Shown here: positions 37,203 to 46,160 of the stretch, one piece after another
Numbering within the stretch: position 1 is the first letter of the stretch
How the letters are laid out: each line of letters opens with the position of its first letter
Source of the DNA: Stenotrophomonas rhizophila
GTDB taxonomy: Bacteria > Pseudomonadota > Gammaproteobacteria > Xanthomonadales > Xanthomonadaceae
Direction of reading: 5' to 3'
DNA: 64,000 nucleotides
NCBI RefSeq assembly: GCF_020857975.1
Contig: NZ_JACWUO010000019.1
Location: forward strand, 1-64,000
Program-made: the position numbers and the translations under genes
Notes under the pieces: generated by a model
The model's database searches: none
The model's input: only the letters and a program-made list of their open reading frames with translations
What the model was told of the DNA's origin: nothing

Positions 37203-37227
37203 CCCCCCACCAACGGTGGGGACCTAC
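37203..37227 (-). repeat. REP palindrome supplying the stop codon of the MFS gene
   Basis: On the minus strand GTAG (complement of 37224-37227) is followed by GTCCCCACC-GTT-GGTGGGG. The TAG is the stop of the MFS transporter gene. Together with 37151-37173 it fills the 69-base gap between two convergent genes. Confidence 0.88.
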
Positions 37228-38669
37228 CGTTCGGTGGCGCAGGCCGGCTGCAGCGTTGCATCATCTTCCTGCGACCGCAGCCACAGCGCGACGCCCACGC
37301 CCAGCAGCGCGAACAGCGCCGCGCCGTACTGCGCATGGATCATGCCCTGCAGGGCCGCGTCACTGCTGGCACCCGCGCTGCCACGACCGGCATTGGCCAG
37401 CATCACCAGCAGCGCCAGGCCCAGCGCGCCACCGATCTGCTGCGCCGTGGCGGCCATGCCGGAGGCCACGCCCTGCTGCGCGGCCGGCACGCCCTGCCCG
37501 GCCACGATCCACATCGCCGTCCAGGTGATGCCCTGGCCCAGGCTGAGCACCACGATGCCCGGCAGCAGCGCCCAGTAGGTCGCGCCATAGGGCAGCGCGA
37601 CGGCGACCGCGGCGATGCCGACCGCGCCGGCCAGCATGCCCACCGTCAGCACCTGCCGCGGCGAGCGCCGGGCGAGCATGCGCTCGGCGATGCGGATGCC
37701 GAACGTGCACACCAGGGTCGGCGGCAGGAACGCCAGGCCCGCCTGCAGCGCGCTCCAGCCGTAGCCATCCTGGTAGTACAGCGCCAGGAAGTAGTACTGC
37801 ACGCCGTAGCTGCTCATGAACAGCATCGTCAGCAGCATCGCCGCGCGCAGGCTGCGCAGGCGCAGCAGAGAGAACTGCATCAGCGGGTCGCGGCTGCGGC
37901 GTTCGATCTGCACGAAGGCCGCCAGCATCACTGCCGAGATGACCAGGCAGATCAGCGTGCGTGGCGCCAGCCAGCCCCACTCCGGGCCTTGGACCAGGGT
38001 GGTCACCAGCAGGCTGCCGCCGAGGGTCACGGTGACGCAGCCGGCCAGATCGAACGAGCGGCCCGCCAGCGGCGCGGGGTCGCGCGGCAGCCACCAGCCA
38101 CCGAGCAGTGCACAGCCACCGGCGAACGGCACGATCACCAGCAGGACCGAGGCCCAGCCGAAGCTCTGGGTCAGTACGCCACCGAGCAGCGTGCCCAGGG
38201 CCAGGCCACCGGCGCTGGCCATCGACCAGATCGCCAGCGCGCGGTTGCGCGGCGCGCCTTCGGCGTAGAGGGTGTTGATCAGCGCCAGCGTGGCCGGGAA
38301 CAGCAACGCCGCGCCGATGCCCTGCACCGCGCGGGCGGCGATCAGCAGCCAGGCGCTGTTGCTGAACCCGCCGATCAGCGAGGCCAGCGCGAACAGCGCC
38401 ATGCCCAGCCGATAGATGCGGCGGCGCCCCAGCAGATCGGCCGCGCGGCCGCCGAGCAGCAGGCAGCCGCCGAACGCCACCGTGTAGCCGCTGACGATCC
38501 ACTGCAGCTGCTGGGCATTGATGTGCAGCTGCGCGCCCATCTCGTGCAGGGCAACGAAGATGATGGTGGAATCCAACGCGATGATCAGCTGGGCGGTGGC
38601 GAGCAGGGCCAGGGCCAGGCGGGGAAACGCCGGCGCCGGCGCGCCAGCGGGAGACAGGGGGGAGGTCAT
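37224..38669 (-). CDS. MFS multidrug efflux transporter, DHA2-like
   Basis: A 481-residue inner-membrane transporter with about 14 hydrophobic segments. Segment 1 has LLATAQLIIALDSTIIFVALHEMG, the DHA2 (EmrB/QacA) signature. Motif A is LGGRAADLLGRRRIYRLGM, and motif C is in GTLLGGVLTQSFGWASVLLV. It is divergent from a LysR-type regulator gene over 109 bases that include a GATA-N11-TATC site, so it is probably under that regulator. Drug specificity cannot be read. The stop codon belongs to a REP palindrome. Confidence 0.92.
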   Translation of the reverse strand: MTSPLSPAGAPAPAFPRLALALLATAQLIIALDSTIIFVALHEMGAQLHINAQQLQWIVSGYTVAFGGCLLLGGRAADLLGRRRIYRLGMALFALASLIGGFSNSAWLLIAARAVQGIGAALLFPATLALINTLYAEGAPRNRALAIWSMASAGGLALGTLLGGVLTQSFGWASVLLVIVPFAGGCALLGGWWLPRDPAPLAGRSFDLAGCVTVTLGGSLLVTTLVQGPEWGWLAPRTLICLVISAVMLAAFVQIERRSRDPLMQFSLLRLRSLRAAMLLTMLFMSSYGVQYYFLALYYQDGYGWSALQAGLAFLPPTLVCTFGIRIAERMLARRSPRQVLTVGMLAGAVGIAAVAVALPYGATYWALLPGIVVLSLGQGITWTAMWIVAGQGVPAAQQGVASGMAATAQQIGGALGLALLVMLANAGRGSAGASSDAALQGMIHAQYGAALFALLGVGVALWLRSQEDDATLQPACATER

Positions 38670-38740
38670 GCCGACTCGAGGGTACGTAAGAAGGTGGGCA
38701 GTCTCATTGATGAAGTTGCATAGATAAACCCGGATACTTC

Positions 38741-38759
38741 GATATCTGTCATGCATATC
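38741..38759. promoter_or_regulatory. Candidate LysR-type operator between MFS and lysR genes
   Basis: GATA-N11-TATC (38741-38759) with overlapping T-N11-A pairs, 20 bases before the regulator start and 72 bases before the MFS start. This is the expected position for autoregulation and activation of the divergent gene. Inferred from pattern and context. Confidence 0.5.
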
Positions 38760-38778
38760 CGCATGAATCGGAGGAGCG

Positions 38779-39666
38779 ATGGACCTCAACGCCGTGCGCA
38801 TGCTGGTGCAGGTGGCCGAAACGCGCAGCTTCACGGTCGCCGCCGGCCAGCTGGGAATCAGCCAGTCCGGGCTGTCGCGGGCGATCGGGCGGCTGGAGAG
38901 CGCGCTCGGCGTGCGCCTGCTCCACCGCAACACCCGCAATGTCAGCCTGACCCCGGACGGGCGCCAGTTCGTCGAACACTGCGCGCCGCTGCTGGGCGGG
39001 CTGGAGGATGCCGAGCGGCGCCTGGGCGATCGGCCGTCCACCCCGTCGGGCGTGTTGAAGCTGACGGCGCCGTCGATGTTCGGGCGCAAGGTGCTGGTGC
39101 CGTTGGCCGGGCAGTTGATGGCGGCCCATCCGCTGCTGCAGTTCGAGCTGGTGCTCAATGACCGGCTGGTCGACCTGGTCGAAGAAGGTTTCGATGCGGC
39201 GCTGCGCACCGGACCGATCAGCGATGTGCGCATGGTGGCGCGACCGCTGCGGCCGTTGAACTGGGTCACGGTCGCCTCGCCGGCCTACATCGCGCGGCAG
39301 GGCGAACCGGCCAGCGTCGATGCGCTGCGCGACCACGCCTGCCTGGCGGTGCGCAATCTGCGCAGCGGACGGCTGGTGGATTGGCAGTTCCGCGAGACCG
39401 ACGGCCAGCTTCGCGAGTTCACCCCACCGGCGCGGATGGTGTTCGACGGCGGCGACCCGCTGGTGGAAGGCGCGCTGGCCGGGATCGGGATCGTGCAGGT
39501 GATGGATTTCGCGGTGGCCGACGCGCTCGCCGATGGCCGGCTGCAGCGCGTGCTGCAGCCGTTCGAGGGCCGCAGCCGCGCGTTGTCGCTGGTCTACCCG
39601 CCCTCGCGGCAGGCATCGCCAAAGCTGAAAGTGTTGGCCGACGCATTGCTGGCCGGGAACTGGTAA
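38779..39666 (+). CDS. LysR-family transcriptional regulator
   Basis: A 295-residue LTTR. The N-terminal winged helix-turn-helix is AETRSFTVAAGQLGISQSGLSRAIGRLESALGVRLLHRNTR (helices at about 14-55). The effector domain has LKLTAPSMFGRKVLVPLAGQ and VEEGFDAALRTGPISDVRMVARPL, the CrgA/AaeR-like subgroup. It is divergent from the MFS efflux gene, its likely target. A GGAGGAG ribosome-binding site precedes the ATG. The inducer is unknown. Confidence 0.93.
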   Translation: MDLNAVRMLVQVAETRSFTVAAGQLGISQSGLSRAIGRLESALGVRLLHRNTRNVSLTPDGRQFVEHCAPLLGGLEDAERRLGDRPSTPSGVLKLTAPSMFGRKVLVPLAGQLMAAHPLLQFELVLNDRLVDLVEEGFDAALRTGPISDVRMVARPLRPLNWVTVASPAYIARQGEPASVDALRDHACLAVRNLRSGRLVDWQFRETDGQLREFTPPARMVFDGGDPLVEGALAGIGIVQVMDFAVADALADGRLQRVLQPFEGRSRALSLVYPPSRQASPKLKVLADALLAGNW

Positions 39667-39685
39667 CCGGGCGTTCGGCGCTCCG

Positions 39686-39936
39686 GTAGTGCCGGCCGCT
39701 GGCCGGCTGCGCTCCGATCAGGGGCAGCGTTGTGCCCGTGCCCTGCCTGCCCGTGCATCGCGTGGAGCCGGCCAGCGGCCGGCACTACCCGGGTGGCATT
39801 ACCTTGCCGCCGGCCTCTCCCCCGGTGATGCCGATCACGACCAACGGTCGTGATCTACCGCGCGGTGCCACGGGGCGGGAGGCATCCACCGCGCCGTGGG
39901 AGACAACGCGGGTAGGTGCCGACCGTTGGTCGGCAC
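39686..39936. repeat. Mosaic of four REP palindromes of three sequence classes
   Basis: Gene-free 276-base region between lysR and pip. It holds a GCCGGCC-class dimer in inverted orientation (39686-39707 and 39767-39788), an ATCACGACC-AAC-GGTCGTGAT copy on the minus strand (39834-39858, ending CTAC), and a GTAG + GTGCCGACC-GTT-GGTCGGCAC copy (39912-39936). All have GTAG or CTAC at the outer edge. Confidence 0.88.
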
Positions 39937-39942
39937 ATCGGA

Positions 39943-40887
39943 TCATCCGGCGAAGCGATCCGTCGCGCGCACCAGCGCATCCACGTTCTCCGCTTCAAAC
40001 GCCGAATGGCCCGAGGCCGGGCTGATTTCCAGCGTGGATGCCGGCCAGGCCTTATGCAGTTCCCAGGCGCTCTGCAGCGGGCACACCACGTCGTAGCGGC
40101 CGTGCACGATCACCCCGGGAATGTCGGCGATGCGGTGCACGTCGCGCAGCAGCTGCTCTTCCACCTCGAAGAAGCCGCCGTTGACGAAGTAGTGATTTTC
40201 GATGCGGGCAAACGCCAGCGCGAACTGCGGGTCCTGGTGGCTGTCGATGAAGTCCTCGTCAACGTGCAGGAAACTGGTCGCCCCTTCCCACACGCTCCAG
40301 GCGCGGGCGGCGGCCAGCCGGGTGGCTTCGTCGTCGCTGGTCAGGCGCCGGTGGAAGGCCGAGATCAGGTCGTGCCGCTCCACCTCGGGAATCGGCTTGA
40401 GATAGTGCTCCCACGCATCCGGGAACAGGCGGTTGGCGCCTTCCTGGTAAAACCATTCCAGTTCCCAGCGGCGCAGCATGAAGATGCCGCGCAGCACCAG
40501 CTCGGTGACCCGGGCCGGATGGGTCTGCGCATAGGCCAGCGCCAGGGTGGAGCCCCAGCTGCCGCCGAACACCTGCCAACGGTCCAGCTGGAGGTGCGCG
40601 CGCAGTTTTTCGATGTCGGCCACCAGGTCCCAAGTGGTGTTGTCGACCAGGTCCGCATGCGGGGTGGAACGCCCGGCGCCACGCTGGTCGAACAGGATGA
40701 TGCGGTACCTGGCCGGGTCGTGGAACTGACGCATCTTCTCGCTGCAACCACCACCGGGGCCGCCGTGCAGCATCACCACCGGCTTGCCGTCGGGGTTGCC
40801 GCATTGCTCGAAGTACAGCGTATGGCGGTCGTCGACCTTGAGCGTGCCGACGTCGTATGGGGTGATGGCCGGATACAGCGTACGCAT
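39943..40887 (-). CDS. pip: Proline iminopeptidase
   Basis: Alpha/beta-hydrolase that removes N-terminal Pro from peptides, 314 residues. The oxyanion motif HGGPGGGCSEK is near residue 40. DQRGAGRSTPHADL, typical of the family, follows. The nucleophile elbow GGSWGSTLALAYA carries the Ser, and HGRYDVVCPLQSAWELHKA and SGHSAFE give the Asp and His. The start MRTLYPAI is the usual one; an upstream ATG is rejected. It is the proteobacterial single-domain form and probably cytoplasmic. Confidence 0.95.
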   Translation of the reverse strand: MRTLYPAITPYDVGTLKVDDRHTLYFEQCGNPDGKPVVMLHGGPGGGCSEKMRQFHDPARYRIILFDQRGAGRSTPHADLVDNTTWDLVADIEKLRAHLQLDRWQVFGGSWGSTLALAYAQTHPARVTELVLRGIFMLRRWELEWFYQEGANRLFPDAWEHYLKPIPEVERHDLISAFHRRLTSDDEATRLAAARAWSVWEGATSFLHVDEDFIDSHQDPQFALAFARIENHYFVNGGFFEVEEQLLRDVHRIADIPGVIVHGRYDVVCPLQSAWELHKAWPASTLEISPASGHSAFEAENVDALVRATDRFAG

Positions 40888-40928
40888 GATGGAACTCCGT
40901 GGTTGGGGACAGGCGCGGGCGGGCGAAT

Positions 40929-41282
40929 TCACCACTCGCGCGGGCTGATCAGTTCTTCGACGTCCACATCGTAACCATAGCTGCGCGCGACCAGCTCGAA
41001 ATCGGCGGCGATGTTCTCGCGCGCGGCGGTTTCCAGTTCGCTGTCCTGCGCTTCGAAGGCTTCACCGAGCACGTTGAACTCCAGCGTCGCCGCATGGGTC
41101 AGCGCCAGCAGCGCGGCGCCATCGGCCGGACGTTCGCGCTCGATGCGCGCGCACAGGCGCAGCAGGATCTGCTGGCCCTGCCGGACCAGGGCCGGAGGGA
41201 AATAGGCGTCGTCGAGCATGTCCGCCAGGAACGCATGCCCCTGCAGGTGCGCGTTGGAAACGGTCGGGCTGGTGGTGGGCAT
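40929..41282 (-). CDS. Small acidic DUF5713-like protein
   Basis: A 117-residue soluble protein, mostly helical, with no signal peptide. It has SNAHLQGHAFLADMLDDAYFPPALVRQGQQILLRLC, then an ALTHAATLEFNVLGEAFE helix. It ends DFELVARSYGYDVDVEELISPREW. The pattern fits the DUF5713 family, whose function is unknown. It lies 41 bases upstream of pip on the same strand and may be co-transcribed with it and with prmC (54-base gap). Confidence 0.72.
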   Translation of the reverse strand: MPTTSPTVSNAHLQGHAFLADMLDDAYFPPALVRQGQQILLRLCARIERERPADGAALLALTHAATLEFNVLGEAFEAQDSELETAARENIAADFELVARSYGYDVDVEELISPREW

Positions 41283-41336
41283 GGCGCATCCTTTCGATTG
41301 GACCGCCATTCTACCCACGGCGTGTTTCAGCCAGAG

Positions 41337-42191
41337 TCAGGCTGCGCCGGGCAGACAGCCACAGGTCACCCGTTCGCGCTGTTCCAGATCGCGCATGGTG
41401 CCGATTTGGGTAAAGCCAGCCTGCGCGAACCGCGCGCGGATCGCCGCGCCCTGGTCCCAGCCGTGCTCGATCAGCAACCAGCCGCCGGGCAACAGGTGCG
41501 CCGACGCGCCGGCGACGATCCGGCCGATGTCGTCGAGCCCATCGTGGCCGGAAGCCAGCGCGCCCGGCGGCTCATAACGCAGGTCGCCCTGCTGCAGATG
41601 CGGATCGCCGCTGGCGATGTAGGGCGGATTGCTGGCGATCAGGTCAAAGCGCAGGCCTTGCAGCGGCTCGAACCACGAACCGTGGCGGAACTGGACATTG
41701 CCCAGCCCGTGGCGCTCGGCATTGCCACGCGCCACCGCCAGCGCGTCCGCGCTGGCATCGGTGGCGGTCACCCGGGCCTGCGGGCGTTCGCTGGCCAGGG
41801 CCAGCGCGATCGCGCCGCTGCCGGTGCCCAGGTCGGCCACGGCCAGCGGGCGGTCGGCAGGCAGGCGGGCCAGGGCCAGCTCCACCAGCAGTTCGGTCTC
41901 CGGGCGCGGGATCAGCGTGGCCGGGCTGACCGCCAGGTCCAGGGTCCAGAAGCCACGCCGCCCGAGCAGGTAGGCCACCGGTTCGCCGGCCGCGCGCCGT
42001 TCCAGCAGGGCGGCAAAGGCCGCTGCCTCGGCGTCGCCGACCGTATCGGTGGCGTGGGCGAACAACCAGCTGCGTTCACGGCCCAGTACCTGCAGCAGCA
42101 ACAGTTCGGCTTCATGCCGGCCTTCCACGCCCGGCAGGGCGGCGGCGGCATCGACAAGCAGCTGGCGGACCTCACGCGGGGCGGCAGTCAT
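41337..42191 (-). CDS. prmC: Release factor glutamine methyltransferase
   Basis: N5-methylates the Gln of the GGQ motif in RF1 and RF2 using SAM. It has 284 residues. The N-terminal helical domain is followed by [21 protein letters not shown] and [13 protein letters not shown]. The SAM-binding loop is [16 protein letters not shown] (about 118-133). The catalytic NPPY is at 188-191. It is the expected modifier of PrfA (14424-15509) but lies 26 kb away, not directly downstream of prfA as in E. coli. It is divergent from ahpC. Confidence 0.95.
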   Translation of the reverse strand: MTAAPREVRQLLVDAAAALPGVEGRHEAELLLLQVLGRERSWLFAHATDTVGDAEAAAFAALLERRAAGEPVAYLLGRRGFWTLDLAVSPATLIPRPETELLVELALARLPADRPLAVADLGTGSGAIALALASERPQARVTATDASADALAVARGNAERHGLGNVQFRHGSWFEPLQGLRFDLIASNPPYIASGDPHLQQGDLRYEPPGALASGHDGLDDIGRIVAGASAHLLPGGWLLIEHGWDQGAAIRARFAQAGFTQIGTMRDLEQRERVTCGCLPGAA

Positions 42192-42640
42192 GGCGGTTCG
42201 GGCAGGACAGGGGCGCGCAGTGTAGTGCAGCGGGCCGGCCCGGTCCCCGCCGCAAACGGGGCGACCGCGACGTGGCTGGCGATTCGGCACCCGGCTCCGC
42301 CATTGCTTTCGTGCATTAAAGAACACACATCAATTTGCCTGAACTATGAGTTTTCCGGCGTCGTCCGCCCGGCGCAGTGCGTTTGGTCCGGGTTTGGTTC
42401 AGGTAACTGCGGCTACGGATAAGCGGGGGCTATCGCCACATGCTGCCGGGCCGGCATGCAATGTCATTGCCCTGCAAGGCTTCTGGCCGATACAGGCGAG
42501 GACGTTCATCGTCCGATCAGAGCATTTCGATAGACTATATCTATCACATAGATGCAATCAATGGATTGTCCTTATCGCAAAGGAGCCGCTAACCTGTCAT
42601 GGCTGCTTCAACCCACCCCCTTTCACCAAGAGGAACAACG
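42192..42640. promoter_or_regulatory. Control region between prmC and ahpC
   Basis: 449 bases without a gene. The first half is GC-rich (prmC upstream). The second half is markedly AT-rich and contains an OxyR-like operator at 42530-42565. An AAGAGGAACAACG ribosome-binding stretch precedes ahpC. Confidence 0.5.
42530..42565 (+). promoter_or_regulatory. Candidate OxyR operator upstream of ahpC
   Basis: ATAG-N7-CTAT at 42530-42544 matches half of the OxyR consensus ATAG-N7-CTAT-N7-ATAG-N7-CTAT exactly. The second half, at the correct N7 spacing (ATGC at 42552-42555 and GGAT at 42563-42566), is degenerate. It lies about 75-110 bases before the ahpC ATG. The cognate oxyR is 2.4 kb downstream. 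Confidence 0.65.
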
Positions 42641-43204
42641 ATGTCGCTCATCAATACGCAGATCAAGCCGTTCGAAGCCAACGCCTACCAGAACGGCGAG
42701 TTCATCAAGGTCTCCGACAGCACCCTGAAGGGCCAGTGGTCGGTGCTGATCTTCATGCCGGCCGCGTTCACCTTCAACTGCCCGACCGAGATCGAAGACG
42801 CCGCCGACCATTACGCCGAGTTCCAGAAGGCCGGTGCCGAGGTGTACATCGTTACCACCGACACCCACTTCTCGCACAAGGTATGGCATGAGACCTCGCC
42901 GGCCGTCGGCAAGGCCCAGTTCCCGCTGGTCGGCGACCCGACCCACCAGCTGACCCGCGCCTTCGGCGTGCACATCGAAGAAGAAGGCCTGGCCCTGCGC
43001 GGCACCTTCATCGTCAATCCGGAAGGCGTGATCAAGACCCTGGAGATCCATTCCAACGAGATCGCCCGCGACGTCTCCGAAACCCTGCGCAAGCTCAAGG
43101 CTGCCCAGTTCACCGCCGCCAACCCGAACCAGGTGTGCCCGGCCAAGTGGAAGGAAGGCGAAAAGACCCTGACCCCGTCGCTGGACCTGGTCGGCAAGAT
43201 CTAA
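42641..43204 (+). CDS. ahpC: Alkyl hydroperoxide reductase subunit C (peroxiredoxin)
   Basis: Typical 2-Cys peroxiredoxin that reduces H2O2 and organic peroxides. It has 187 residues. The peroxidatic Cys47 is in FTFNCPTE and the resolving Cys166 is in NQVCPAKW, the same positions as in E. coli. Reduced by AhpF, encoded 180 bases downstream. It is preceded by an OxyR-like operator and followed by two competing hairpins that may set the ahpC:ahpF ratio. An in-frame upstream ATG is rejected because MSLINTQIKPFE is the conserved N-terminus. Confidence 0.98.
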   Translation: MSLINTQIKPFEANAYQNGEFIKVSDSTLKGQWSVLIFMPAAFTFNCPTEIEDAADHYAEFQKAGAEVYIVTTDTHFSHKVWHETSPAVGKAQFPLVGDPTHQLTRAFGVHIEEEGLALRGTFIVNPEGVIKTLEIHSNEIARDVSETLRKLKAAQFTAANPNQVCPAKWKEGEKTLTPSLDLVGKI

Positions 43205-43218
43205 ACCGCCGCCCCCAT

Positions 43219-43317
43219 CCCCATTCCCGCCTGTCGGGAATGGGGGTGAACCGAAGCCCGTGCCACGCCGGCGCAGCGCCCTCCAAGGGCCTCGCGCGCG
43301 GGTTTCGGTTCACCCCC
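43219..43317 (+). promoter_or_regulatory. Competing hairpins between ahpC and ahpF
   Basis: Hairpin 1: CCCCATTCCCG (43219-43229) with CGGGAATGGGG (43235-43245), perfect. Hairpin 2: a 19-base arm at 43242-43260 (GGGGGTGAACCGAAGCCCG) with 43299-43317, one G-U-tolerated difference. The two share bases 43242-43245, so they cannot both form fully. Neither has a U-run, so processing or stabilisation is as likely as attenuation. Confidence 0.6.
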
Positions 43318-43384
43318 ATGCCGCGCAGATGCACCCTTGGGGTACGTCGACGCCACCCCCTTGCCTGAACCAAGGAGTTTTTCG

Positions 43385-44977
43385 ATGTTGGATGCCAACC
43401 TCCAGTCCCAGCTGAAGACCTACCTGGAACGCGTCACCCGCCCGATCCAGATCACCGCGCACGTCGATGACGGTGCCAAGTCGCAGGAAATGCTGGAACT
43501 GCTCAACACCCTGGTCTCGCTGTCGGCGCAGATCTCCCTGGAGGTGCGCCGCGACAGCGCCGAGCGCACCCCGTCCTTCGCGCTGACCACGCCGGGCCAG
43601 GACATCCACCTGGCCTTCGCCGGCCTGCCGATGGGCCATGAGTTCACCTCGCTGGTACTGGCCCTGCTGCAGGTCGGCGGGCATCCGTCCAAGGCCACCG
43701 CCGAGCTGATCGAGCAGGTGCAGAACCTGGAAGGCGACTACAGGTTCGAAACCTATTTCTCGCTGTCCTGCCAGAACTGCCCAGACGTGGTGCAGGCACT
43801 GAACCTGGCCGCAGTGCTCAACCCGCGCATCCAGCACGTGGCCATCGACGGCGGCCTGTTCCCGGCCGAAGTGGAGGCGCGCCAGATCATGTCGGTGCCC
43901 ACCGTGTACCTCAACGGTGAGATGTTCGATCAGGGCCGCATGGGCCTGGAGCAGATCGTGGCCAAGCTCGATACCGGCAGCGCCAAGCGCGAGGCGGCGA
44001 AGATCGCCACCAAGGCCGCCTTCGACGTGCTGGTGGTCGGCGGTGGCCCGGCCGGCGCGGCCGCGGCGATCTATGCCGCGCGCAAGGGCATCCGCACCGG
44101 CGTGGCGGCCGAGCGTTTCGGTGGCCAGGTGCTGGACACCCTGGCGATCGAGAACTTCATCTCGGTCAAGCACACCGAAGGCCCGCAGTTGGCCACCGCG
44201 CTGGAACAGCATGTGCGCGAGTACGAGGTGGACATCATGAACCTGCAGCGCGCCACCGCGCTCAAGCCGGCCGGCGCTGACGGGCTGGTCGAAATCGTGC
44301 TGGAGAACGGCGCGTCGCTGAAGTCGCGCACGGTGGTCGTGTCCACCGGCGCACGCTGGCGTCAGATGAACGTGCCCGGCGAAGAGCAGTACCGCAACAA
44401 GGGCGTGGCGTACTGCCCGCACTGCGATGGCCCGTTGTTCAAGGGCAAGCGCGTGGCGGTGGTTGGCGGCGGCAACTCCGGCGTCGAAGCGGCCATCGAC
44501 CTGGCCGGCATCGTGACGCATGTGACCCTTCTGGAATTTGATGACAAACTGCGTGCCGACGAGGTTCTGCAAAAGAAACTGCGCAGCCTGGCCAACGTCA
44601 CCATCATCACCAGCGCCCTGACCCAGGAGGTCCTCGGCGATGGCCAGAAGGTGAACGGCCTGGTCTACCAGGATCGCATCGGTGGCGATGCGCACCGGGT
44701 CGAGCTCGAAGGCATCTTCGTGCAGATCGGGTTGCTGCCCAATACCGAGTGGTTGAAGGATTCGGTGGCGCTGTCGCCGCGTGGCGAAGTGATCATCGAT
44801 GACCGCGGCCAGACCAGCATCCCGGGCGTGTTTGCCGCAGGCGATTGCACTACCGTTCCGTACAAGCAGATCATCATTGCGATGGGCGCCGGTTCGACCG
44901 CCGCACTGAGTGCTTTTGATCACCTGATCCGTACATCCGTTCCCAAGAGCAGCGGTTCTGTCGCCGAAGCTGCCTGA
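43385..44977 (+). CDS. ahpF: Alkyl hydroperoxide reductase subunit F
   Basis: NADH-dependent flavoprotein disulfide reductase for AhpC, 530 residues. The N-terminal double thioredoxin-like domain (1-200) has the redox CxxC in [15 protein letters not shown]. The thioredoxin-reductase-like part starts [25 protein letters not shown] (FAD), contains [14 protein letters not shown] (second CxxC) and [19 protein letters not shown] (NADH), and ends with [16 protein letters not shown]. Length matches E. coli AhpF. It lies downstream of ahpC and upstream of oxyR. Confidence 0.98.
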   Translation: MLDANLQSQLKTYLERVTRPIQITAHVDDGAKSQEMLELLNTLVSLSAQISLEVRRDSAERTPSFALTTPGQDIHLAFAGLPMGHEFTSLVLALLQVGGHPSKATAELIEQVQNLEGDYRFETYFSLSCQNCPDVVQALNLAAVLNPRIQHVAIDGGLFPAEVEARQIMSVPTVYLNGEMFDQGRMGLEQIVAKLDTGSAKREAAKIATKAAFDVLVVGGGPAGAAAAIYAARKGIRTGVAAERFGGQVLDTLAIENFISVKHTEGPQLATALEQHVREYEVDIMNLQRATALKPAGADGLVEIVLENGASLKSRTVVVSTGARWRQMNVPGEEQYRNKGVAYCPHCDGPLFKGKRVAVVGGGNSGVEAAIDLAGIVTHVTLLEFDDKLRADEVLQKKLRSLANVTIITSALTQEVLGDGQKVNGLVYQDRIGGDAHRVELEGIFVQIGLLPNTEWLKDSVALSPRGEVIIDDRGQTSIPGVFAAGDCTTVPYKQIIIAMGAGSTAALSAFDHLIRTSVPKSSGSVAEAA

Positions 44978-45063
44978 AACGTTCCGGTCCCGGTTTTCCG
45001 GGACCCACCTGCTGGGTAAGCCACGCCGTCACCCGGTCCATTACCGCTGAGAGGTCAAAGGAA

Positions 45064-46020
45064 ATGAACCTACGTGATCTGAAATACCTGGTGGCGCTGG
45101 CCGACCATCGCCACTTCGGCCGGGCGGCGGCGGCATGCTTCGTCAGCCAACCCACGCTGTCCACCCAGATCCGCAAGCTGGAGGACGAGCTGGGGTTGCC
45201 GCTGGTCGAGCGTGCACCACGCAAGGTGATGCTGACCCCGGCGGGGGTGGAAGCGGCAGCGCGCGCGCGCAGCATCGTGGCCGAAGTGGAACAGATGAAG
45301 GAAGCGGCCCGACGCAGCCGCGACCCCGAAGCAGGCACCGTGCGGCTGGGCATCTTCCCCACCCTGGGGCCGTACCTGCTGCCGCATGTGATCCCCAATA
45401 TCCGCGAACGCTTCCCGCAGCTGGAACTGCTGCTGGTCGAGGAAAAGAGCGACGAGCTGCTGGGCCGGTTGCGCGAAGGCAGGCTGGATGCCGCGCTGCT
45501 GGCGCTGCCGCTGGACGATGACCAGCTGCACGCCGAGTTCCTGTTCGAGGAACCGTTCCTGCTGGCGGTGTCCGGCCAGCACCCGCTGGCCGAGCGCCAG
45601 CAGCTGGACGTGCAGGAACTGTCTTCGCAGAAGCTGCTGCTGCTCGAGGACGGGCATTGCCTGCGCGACCAGGCACTGGCGGTATGCCGCCTGTTCGGTG
45701 CCAATGAAAAATCCGAATTCCGCGCCACCAGCCTGGAAACCCTGCGCCAGATGGTCGCCGCCGACGTCGGCATCACCCTGTTGCCGACCCTGTCGGTGAA
45801 GCCGCCGGTGCCGCGCTCGGACAATATCCGGCTGCTGGACTTCAGCGGCGACAACCGCCCCAGCCGCCGCATCGCGATGGTCTGGCGGCGCAGTTCGGCG
45901 ATGAACGGTTTCCTGGAGCAGTTGGCCCAGCAGTTCAAACGCCTGCCGCAGCGGCTGTTCACGCTGGAGAACAGCGATTTCGCCACCAACGCAGGCAGCG
46001 CGCCGCGCCGCGCCAGCTGA
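45064..46020 (+). CDS. oxyR: Hydrogen peroxide-inducible regulator OxyR
   Basis: LysR-family peroxide sensor, 318 residues. The N-terminal helix-turn-helix is ADHRHFGRAAAACFVSQPTLSTQIRKLEDELG. The redox cysteines fall exactly at 199 and 208 (DGHCLRDQALAVCRLF), as in E. coli OxyR. It lies 86 bases after ahpF and is probably co-transcribed with ahpC-ahpF or driven by its own promoter in that gap. A clear terminator follows. The natural target in view is the ATAG-N7-CTAT site upstream of ahpC. Confidence 0.96.
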   Translation: MNLRDLKYLVALADHRHFGRAAAACFVSQPTLSTQIRKLEDELGLPLVERAPRKVMLTPAGVEAAARARSIVAEVEQMKEAARRSRDPEAGTVRLGIFPTLGPYLLPHVIPNIRERFPQLELLLVEEKSDELLGRLREGRLDAALLALPLDDDQLHAEFLFEEPFLLAVSGQHPLAERQQLDVQELSSQKLLLLEDGHCLRDQALAVCRLFGANEKSEFRATSLETLRQMVAADVGITLLPTLSVKPPVPRSDNIRLLDFSGDNRPSRRIAMVWRRSSAMNGFLEQLAQQFKRLPQRLFTLENSDFATNAGSAPRRAS

Positions 46021-46100
46021 GCGGCACGCTGAACCGGCCACATCGGCGCCGGCAGCAGGCGGGTCGCATCCGCCCTCGATAGGCAGCACAATAGAACCCA

Positions 46101-46126
46101 GGCGGCGCCAGCAGGCGCCGCCTTTT
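46101..46126 (+). terminator. Rho-independent terminator of oxyR
   Basis: Perfect stem GGCGGCGCC-AGCA-GGCGCCGCC (46101-46122) followed by TTTT, 80 bases beyond the oxyR stop. Confidence 0.88.
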
Positions 46127-46160
46127 GCATGGGCCTTCAACAATCGCAAGGAGCTTCACA

